Shown here: positions 58,844 through 64,000 of the stretch, piece by piece
Layout: every line of letters begins with the position of its first letter
How positions within the stretch are numbered: the stretch's first letter is position 1
Assembly (NCBI GenBank): GCA_025360015.1
Contig: JANYCZ010000059.1
Coordinates: forward strand, 1-64,000
Direction: 5' to 3'
Length of the DNA: 64,000 nucleotides
Source: Verrucomicrobiota bacterium
GTDB lineage: Bacteria > Verrucomicrobiota > Verrucomicrobiia > Verrucomicrobiales > Verrucomicrobiaceae
Position numbers and translations under genes: made by a program
Notes under the pieces: model-generated
The model's input: the letters and a program-made list of their open reading frames with translations, nothing else
Databases searched by the model: none
What the model was told of the DNA's origin: nothing

Positions 58844-59857
58844 CTATTTTTTCAGCAGACGATGTGAGCAGATCAGACCGGGGATCATCGGCAGCCAGAA
58901 GCTCAAACCGCGGAAGAGCAGGGTCGCCGAGAGGCCGACAGAGAGCGGCATGCCGATGCTTCTCAAGGCCATGACGGAGGCCGTTTCAAAAGTGCCAAGC
59001 CCGCCTGGAATGATGCCGATGGTGCGGAACAAGTTTGAAACCATGAAACTGAAAAACACACCGCCCACCGATGAGGATACTCCCAGAGATCGCGCCGCCA
59101 CCCAGATAGTCGCCGCATCCAGCAGGAAAATCATCACATGCATGGCGAAGGCGAGGAAGATCACGCGATGATTTTTAAAAGAGCCGGGAGGGGCGTGCTC
59201 GACCCACTGCAGCAGGCGAGTCAGCCTGGCAAAACGACGCAGCTTTGTTTTCACCCATTTCATTCCACCGATGGGCAGGAAGATCAGGAACGCAGACACA
59301 CCGAACTCGACCAGCACAAAGACAAGCATCGCCACGTTGACCCAGGCTGGAAGATAAGCGTGATACAAGGACACTCCCAGCGCCACGGCCATGCAGGAGG
59401 CATACGCGAGGTGAAACATCGCCACATCCACGAGGACCGCAGACGCCACCAACGCACGCGGCATGCCCATGCGTGAAAGCGCTCCGGATACAAACGCCAC
59501 ACCGCTGATCCCGCCGGTAGGCAGCGCCTGATCCACAAACAGCATTGCAAGACTCAGCTTATAGGATTTGCCCACAGACAGCGCTTGCTCCCCGGCCCCT
59601 GTCACCACGCGCCACACAATGCCCTGCATCATGTAGGTGCCTGATTGCAGCAGCAGCGCCAGCCCGAGCCAATAGATATCCATCTTCCGCAACAAGCGCA
59701 GAAAATCCCCCTGTTCGGTCAGGTGCGTCACCACCAAGATCAAGGCACCACAGGCCGCCGCGCCTAGCAGCCACACCAGCCAGGGCGCGTGCGCCGGCTT
59801 CACCAGAGAATTCTGGAGCGGCCCCTCAGGCTGGTCAGGTTTCGGCGCTTCGGACAT
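58844..59857 (-). CDS. LPG synthase/flippase-like membrane protein
   Basis: Polytopic inner-membrane protein of 337 residues of the UPF0104 / lysylphosphatidylglycerol-synthase TM-region family. About eight hydrophobic segments; family hallmarks are QALPTGGISGVAFVSGALSRMG near 115-135 and GIIPGGLGTFETASVMALRSIG near the end. Members flip lipid intermediates or aminoacyl lipids; there is no synthase domain here, so a lipid-transport role is more likely than LPG synthesis. Convergent with the Mg2+ ATPase gene, with only two bases between the stop codons. Confidence 0.88.
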   Translation of the reverse strand: MSEAPKPDQPEGPLQNSLVKPAHAPWLVWLLGAAACGALILVVTHLTEQGDFLRLLRKMDIYWLGLALLLQSGTYMMQGIVWRVVTGAGEQALSVGKSYKLSLAMLFVDQALPTGGISGVAFVSGALSRMGMPRALVASAVLVDVAMFHLAYASCMAVALGVSLYHAYLPAWVNVAMLVFVLVEFGVSAFLIFLPIGGMKWVKTKLRRFARLTRLLQWVEHAPPGSFKNHRVIFLAFAMHVMIFLLDAATIWVAARSLGVSSSVGGVFFSFMVSNLFRTIGIIPGGLGTFETASVMALRSIGMPLSVGLSATLLFRGLSFWLPMIPGLICSHRLLKK

Positions 59858-59982
59858 GCCTTTCTTTGAAAGGACCAGCCGGTGAAGTCAATCTCGAAAC
59901 CACGGACCCACGCCAGATGCCTATGCCTTTTTCAAAACTGCCCGATCACGCTGAAATCAAAATCGCCCATGCCGTTATCGCC

Positions 59983-60834
59983 TTATTTCCTCGCCTTGGC
60001 TTCGGTCTCCCTGGCCGCGGCAGCCCAGCGGATGCCCTCCAGCACATGGTGGCGCACGAAGGGCGTGCTCAGGGAGCGCAGATCGTGACCGAACTCGGTG
60101 TAGAAAAAGCGGCCGCCCGCCGCTGGCTCATGCGTCCAGGCGATGGGATGATCCGCGCCCATCGGCCTGCCGCCGCGCGTCATGAAGTAATCGCGCACGG
60201 GCGTGTAGGTGCTCTCATCCACACGCAGCAGCACCTGAAAGCCGGGCAGCCCGGTCACGCAGCGGTCGTGATTCGTCCAGTCCGCCTCGATCCAAAACTC
60301 TGAGGGCTGCCCCTTGACTGTGGGATGCTCTTTCGCTGCGGGCTCCACGGTTACTTTCGCCTTGGAGAAATCCGAGTCGCTGTTGAAGTCGCAGCCGGCC
60401 AGCTGGTTCAGCCATGGCCAGCCGGTTTGATGCACGAGAGCCGCATGCAGGCCGACGACTCCTTTTTTACCGGTGGCAAACCACGCCTCGACTGACTGCC
60501 GCTGAACCTCGGGAATGATTTTGTCGAGTTCATTGGCGTTGTTGAGCAGCAGCACATCGTACTTTGCGATCACCTGTGGCATGAGGTCTTTGGGGCTCTC
60601 GGTGATGTCCACATCAAAGCCGTTTTCATGGCCCAGCAGCACCAGCCAGCGGTTGATGCCGGGAATGTCGGGATGCCGGTAATAGGCGGTGCCGGAGAAG
60701 ACGAGCACCTTCATGCGGTCGCCAGCAGGCGCAGCCGGAGCCGTGGTATCATGCGCCAAGGCCATAGTGGCGAAGGCCGCGAGGGAGAGTACGGTGAGGA
60801 GATGGAAGGCGCGGTGAATCTTGAGAGAGGGCAT
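59983..60834 (-). CDS. Secreted ThuA-domain protein
   Basis: A 283-residue protein with a signal peptide (VLSLAAFATMALAHD) and a ThuA-like class I glutamine amidotransferase fold: MKVLVFSGTAYYRHPDIPGI, VLLLNNANELDKI, KGVVGLHAALVHQTGWPWLNQLAGCDF, and GRFFYTEFGHD. In ThuA the amidotransferase catalytic cysteine is replaced, and no nucleophile elbow is apparent here either. Members occur in carbohydrate-use gene sets of Verrucomicrobia and Planctomycetes and are thought to act on sugars such as trehalose derivatives. No trehalose genes are nearby, so the substrate is unknown. Confidence 0.9.
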   Translation of the reverse strand: MPSLKIHRAFHLLTVLSLAAFATMALAHDTTAPAAPAGDRMKVLVFSGTAYYRHPDIPGINRWLVLLGHENGFDVDITESPKDLMPQVIAKYDVLLLNNANELDKIIPEVQRQSVEAWFATGKKGVVGLHAALVHQTGWPWLNQLAGCDFNSDSDFSKAKVTVEPAAKEHPTVKGQPSEFWIEADWTNHDRCVTGLPGFQVLLRVDESTYTPVRDYFMTRGGRPMGADHPIAWTHEPAAGGRFFYTEFGHDLRSLSTPFVRHHVLEGIRWAAAARETEAKARK

Positions 60835-60871
60835 CGGCTGATGGGTGGAATGGGACTGCTGGAGGCTTCCT

Positions 60872-60948
60872 GACCGGCTGAAGCCGGGACTACAATACGA
60901 AGAGGCAGAAGGCGGACCGGCTGAAGACCGAACTACGTACGAAGAGGC
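60872..60948. repeat. Two copies of a short intergenic repeat
   Basis: gaccggctgaagccgggactac...gaagaggc (60872-60906) and gaccggctgaagaccgaactac...gaagaggc (60915-60948) are near-identical 34-35-base copies, each with a short CCGGCTGAAGCCGG-like palindrome. They lie between the ThuA gene and the dehydrogenase gene. Confidence 0.8.
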
Positions 60949-61047
60949 TGGCGCTGGGGCGGAGGCAGGGTGGTGACCTGGGATCTTGTACTTGAATCGT
61001 GGCGCTGTGATCGAGGACGAGGACGATTTTGTCCATGTGCGGTCACT

Positions 61048-61875
61048 TTAGCGCTGGCCGATGACGCTGAAATCGAGATCGCCTTTGCCGGCATCCACTC
61101 CGGAGCGCATGGCGGCGGCGGTGCAGTCGAGGGCTGGGGTGGAGAGCCTGGCTTCGGCGGCGAGTTCGCGGGCGAAGTCGGCGTCCTTGAGCATGTTGCG
61201 CAGGGCAAAGTGGGGCTCGAAGTCGCTCTTGATGATGGCGGGGAGCTTCATGCCGATGAGAGCGGAGAAGTTGGCGTTTGATTCCAAGGCTTCGAGCAGA
61301 CGTTCCAACGGGATATTATTGGCCTTGGTGATGTCTGCGGCTTCAGACACGGCTTCCACGATCACGGCGGAGACGAGATTGGTGACGATCTTGAGCACCA
61401 TGGCATCGCCGATGGCACCGAGTGGGAGTATCTTGGCGGCGCTGGCGGAGAGCACGGGTTTGGCGCGCTCCAGCAGCAGTTCGCTGCCGCCGATGTAGTA
61501 GCTGAGCTTGCCGTTTTGCGCTGCCATCTTGCTGCCGGTGAAGGGGGCATCGAGAAACGCAGCGCCGGTTTCTTCGACGAGCCTGGCGGCTTCCAGCGTG
61601 GCCTTCTTGCTGACCGTGGCGTGGTTCATGATGAGGTGGCCGGCTTTGAGCGCGGGCTGCATGTCCTCAATCGCCTCAATGAGTGCGGCGCTGTCGCGCA
61701 CGAAAATTTGAATGATGCCTGCGGCTTCGGCGACCTCATGCGGCGAGGCGAGGAAGTTCGGCACGGGACGCGCGCTGCGGCTCCAGACAAAGACTTCATG
61801 CCCTGCTTTGCGCAGATTGTCCGCCACACGACTGCCGATGATGCCTAGCCCGAGGATGCCAACGTTTTGTTTCAT
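61048..61875 (-). CDS. 3-hydroxyisobutyrate/tartronate-semialdehyde-type dehydrogenase
   Basis: NAD(P)-dependent beta-hydroxyacid dehydrogenase family protein, 275 residues. N-terminal Rossmann fold with VGILGLGIIGSRVADNL, the substrate motif LDAPFTGSKMAAQNGKL, and the conserved catalytic lysine region ALVLKIVTNLVSA-type (here MVLKIVTNLVSAVIV), then the helical C-terminal dimerisation domain. Substrates in the family include 3-hydroxyisobutyrate, tartronate semialdehyde and gamma-hydroxybutyrate; the sequence does not decide. Eight bases separate it from the upstream PPIase gene, so co-transcription is likely. Confidence 0.9.
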   Translation of the reverse strand: MKQNVGILGLGIIGSRVADNLRKAGHEVFVWSRSARPVPNFLASPHEVAEAAGIIQIFVRDSAALIEAIEDMQPALKAGHLIMNHATVSKKATLEAARLVEETGAAFLDAPFTGSKMAAQNGKLSYYIGGSELLLERAKPVLSASAAKILPLGAIGDAMVLKIVTNLVSAVIVEAVSEAADITKANNIPLERLLEALESNANFSALIGMKLPAIIKSDFEPHFALRNMLKDADFARELAAEARLSTPALDCTAAAMRSGVDAGKGDLDFSVIGQR

Positions 61876-61883
61876 GGGCGCAT

Positions 61884-62939
61884 TTAGGGCGCAGGCTCGG
61901 CGCGGTCAATGACCTCTGCGCGATAAACGACCGACTGCGGCGAGCGCTCCCGCAGCGCGGACAGGAGGCTCTGCACCGCCTCGGCGCGTCGTTTGCTGGT
62001 GAGCAGCGCGGTGATTTCGCCCTTCACTTCGGCAAAGGCCGGCAGCCGTGAGGCAAGGCGTTCCATGACGATGATGAGGTGCCAGCCGAGCTGGGTCTGC
62101 ACGGGCTCGCTGAACTGGCCGACTTTGAGTTTCTCCACCGCTGCGATGAAATCCGACGGCATGCGCTGCTGCGTGAACCAGCCGAGATCGCCGCCGAGGG
62201 CTTTGCTGCGGGCGTCATCCGAATGCTCTTTGGCCAGTTGCGCAAAGGTTCTCTCTTTGGTCAGAAGCTGGCGCTGGATCTCCAGGATCTCCGCCTCGCG
62301 ATCCGGCTGCGACTTGTCGTGCTGGGTAAGAAAGATGTGTGCCGCGTGGTGCGCCAGCGGGATGCGCAGCGTTTCCTTGAATGCAGCGTACCAAGCGCGG
62401 GCGTCCTGGTCCGAGGTTTCCTTCATGCGCGGCTGAATTTGCTCTGCGATCCATGCTCCATCGAGCTGCGCTTCGTCGATCCGGGCTTCCAGCGACTTCG
62501 CTGTCAGTTGCTGTGCGGCCAGGCGTCTGTGAAACTCCGCCGCATCGGCAAACTGGCGCTGCATCCAGTCCGCCTCGTGCTTCACGGCGGCCTTGGGTGC
62601 TGCGGTGTCGATACTGCTTTGACTGCGGCTGGCACGCACGAGGCGGCCATTCACCAATTCCTCCAGCGCCTGCCAGCGTGTCTGCTTGCGCGCCTCTGGG
62701 GTGAGACTGGCCCATGCGGCATCGCGCTTCCAGAGCTGCTCGCGCATCGCCTCCTCCAGTTCCAGCCGAGTGATCGTTTGGCCATGCACTTCCGCTGCCG
62801 TTTCCCTTTTCGGTTGAGCCATCAGCCATGCACGCAAGGGCCCTTTAAAAACATAGAGGTCTGCCAGGAGGCAGCAAGCGAGGATTAAAAAGGCGGTCAA
62901 CCGCCATGGGAAGCCTGGTGACGAATGCGACATTGGCAC
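61884..62939 (-). CDS. Parvulin-type peptidyl-prolyl isomerase (SurA/PpiC-like)
   Basis: Membrane-anchored periplasmic foldase of 351 residues. An N-terminal hydrophobic anchor (WRLTAFLILACCLLADLYVF), a chaperone region of the SurA_N type (EAMREQLWKRDAAWASLTPEARKQTRWQALEELVNGRLV), and a rotamase/parvulin domain with AHHAAHIFLTQHDKSQ, FAQLAKEHSDDARSKALGGDLGWF and TQLGWHLIIVMER. It helps outer-membrane or secreted proteins to fold, which fits the many secreted proteins around. Divergent from the PEP-CTERM gene. Confidence 0.92.
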   Translation of the reverse strand: MPMSHSSPGFPWRLTAFLILACCLLADLYVFKGPLRAWLMAQPKRETAAEVHGQTITRLELEEAMREQLWKRDAAWASLTPEARKQTRWQALEELVNGRLVRASRSQSSIDTAAPKAAVKHEADWMQRQFADAAEFHRRLAAQQLTAKSLEARIDEAQLDGAWIAEQIQPRMKETSDQDARAWYAAFKETLRIPLAHHAAHIFLTQHDKSQPDREAEILEIQRQLLTKERTFAQLAKEHSDDARSKALGGDLGWFTQQRMPSDFIAAVEKLKVGQFSEPVQTQLGWHLIIVMERLASRLPAFAEVKGEITALLTSKRRAEAVQSLLSALRERSPQSVVYRAEVIDRAEPAP

Positions 62940-63104
62940 TGCAAACTAGGGGGGGCTTTGGCGATGGCAAGCAGGGCGCATTCTCATAAAAGCGCCTCAC
63001 ACTCTCAAAATTGGCTCGATTTTACATATTTTTTACATGTTTTTCATCATTTTAACAATTTAAACCTAGATTTATTGAGCCTTTACCATTATTTTCATAC
63101 CATC
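62940..63104. promoter_or_regulatory. AT-rich promoter region of the PEP-CTERM gene
   Basis: The 165 bases between the divergent PPIase and PEP-CTERM genes turn abruptly AT-rich after 63000, with several TTTTACAT/TTTTCAT-like direct repeats (63020-63055). This is probably the promoter and regulator-binding region of the PEP-CTERM gene. No sigma-54 type GG/GC element could be fixed with confidence. Confidence 0.4.
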
Positions 63105-63911
63105 ATGACCTTCCCAAAGTTTTTCTCCCTGGTATTTGTTGCTTTAGCCGCCACGGCTTCGGCCGACACCGTCAGTGTGACCGGCTTGGAAAACGACGGC
63201 AATCCAATTGGACAGTATGTGATTGGTGGTCAGACCTATTGGTGGATGTGCATCGAGCCTGGACCGCCAGCCTTGAGCAATCAGACCATCACTGCACAGA
63301 CCTATTCGTTTCAGGATGGCTGGGACAAGCAGAACACCGAGCGTTACGCCATCTATCAGTCAGACCCGAGCCTCTACACCAGCGTCATCCCAAAGCAGGT
63401 CGCGGTCATGGAGTACGTGCTCGACGCTTACCTACCTTGGGACACGCAGGCAGGAGCCTCGGGCCGCTTCTTGGAGCAGGATCCCAGCTTTTCCAGTTTC
63501 ACCAACAACGACACCTTTCACAACTCGATGTTCGCGGTGCAGAACTTCCTTTCCGAAACTCAAGGCAAGGCGGTGAACTCCGACTTCACCACCATCATGG
63601 ACTCCAGCGGGAACACCTTCTACCAAGATTACTATGCCGGTCTCGGAGATGCCACGGACAACGCTCGTTCATCCATCTTCCAGAGCATCCTCAACGATGT
63701 CGTCGCCAAGGATGCGGCGGGCTTCTTCGCCACCTACACCGCCCAGCACAGCTACTTCACCGTGAATACTTTCGCGCCCGTAAACGATCCGAACAACTGG
63801 CAGGATGGCTTGGTCATTGGCGGGTTTTCTCCCGTTCCAGAGCCCGGCGGTGCCCTCCTCATCGCAGCCTGCGGCATCGCATGGACCCTGCGCCGCCGTC
63901 GGATTGGATAG
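63105..63911 (+). CDS. Secreted PEP-CTERM protein
   Basis: A 268-residue exported protein from MTFPKFFSLVF with a signal peptide (FSLVFVALAATASAD). The mature part is rich in Gln, Asn, Thr and Tyr and of unknown function. It ends with a complete PEP-CTERM sorting signal: PVPEPGG, a hydrophobic helix ALLIAACGIAWTL and the basic tail RRRRIG. Such proteins are processed by exosortase/archaeosortase-type enzymes and usually go to the cell surface or the extracellular matrix; the sorting enzyme is not encoded here. The ORF track extends 60 codons further upstream through AT-rich promoter sequence. Confidence 0.88.
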   Translation: MTFPKFFSLVFVALAATASADTVSVTGLENDGNPIGQYVIGGQTYWWMCIEPGPPALSNQTITAQTYSFQDGWDKQNTERYAIYQSDPSLYTSVIPKQVAVMEYVLDAYLPWDTQAGASGRFLEQDPSFSSFTNNDTFHNSMFAVQNFLSETQGKAVNSDFTTIMDSSGNTFYQDYYAGLGDATDNARSSIFQSILNDVVAKDAAGFFATYTAQHSYFTVNTFAPVNDPNNWQDGLVIGGFSPVPEPGGALLIAACGIAWTLRRRRIG

Positions 63912-64000
63912 AACGGGAGCGTCATCGCCCGCTCTGCAAGGTTTGGGAAAACTGCACCCTCGCGTGCCCGAGTGCTGCATCTGCCATGAGCAGCCGTGAG

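Overview
The window looks like chromosomal DNA of a member of the Verrucomicrobiota, most likely a Verrucomicrobium/Prosthecobacter-type organism. This is inferred from family content: two large proteins of the Pirellula/Verrucomicrobium dehydrogenase type (TIGR02604/TIGR02603 families), a Planctomycete-type cytochrome c, a PEP-CTERM protein, a giant autotransporter with beta-strand (PATR) repeats, and typical short GC-rich palindromic intergenic repeats. Most of the window is high-GC, densely packed with genes and shows weak Shine-Dalgarno sequences. No rRNA, tRNA, CRISPR array or intact IS transposase was seen.

Layout: 0.3-4 kb moxR and ftsK (minus). 4-5.6 kb a small cytochrome c and an RlmM-like RNA methyltransferase. 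6.1-12 kb a 1955-residue autotransporter. 12-15.6 kb a tight minus-strand operon sufS-sufU-mutM-glpX, preceded by two small lipoproteins. 16.3-20.3 kb a multidomain secreted protein with an SGNH esterase, a dehydrogenase-type propeller, a HEAT region and an azurin domain. 20.4-21.8 kb dnaA with an AT-rich upstream region. 22-23 kb a DUF3500 protein. 23.4-29.3 kb a type II secretion/type IV pilus module (two GspE-type ATPases, GspF, a pseudopilin and a small membrane protein). 29.4-34.8 kb central metabolism and secreted proteins, including two unrelated fructose-bisphosphate aldolases. 35-38.9 kb a complete tolQ-tolR-tolA-tolB-pal operon. 39-41.7 kb a cytochrome-type propeller protein. 41.8-43.3 kb two tandemly duplicated lipoproteins.

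The region 43.3-48.7 kb is an accessory island. It holds REP-like palindromes, a LysM plus amidase-like protein without a signal peptide, a divergent rolling-circle (HUH, two-tyrosine) replication initiator with several stem-loops in front of it, an orphan Rhs-type polymorphic toxin with a cognate immunity candidate (visibly lower GC), a frameshifted VapC remnant and a MITE-like element with 18-bp inverted ends. Beyond it the chromosome resumes with a TolC/HlyD/ABC-ATPase efflux operon lacking a permease, an ECF-like sigma factor, a secreted dimethylformamidase-like protein, a Mg2+ P-type ATPase, a flippase/LPG-synthase-like membrane protein, a ThuA protein, a beta-hydroxyacid dehydrogenase, a parvulin chaperone and a PEP-CTERM protein.

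How the genes work together: much of the window serves the cell envelope (Tol-Pal, secretion ATPases, autotransporter, efflux, PPIase, several lipoproteins), with periplasmic redox enzymes carrying either haem c or copper as electron carrier. The strongest candidates for something undescribed are the Rep/stem-loop/LysM island and the azurin-fused propeller protein.
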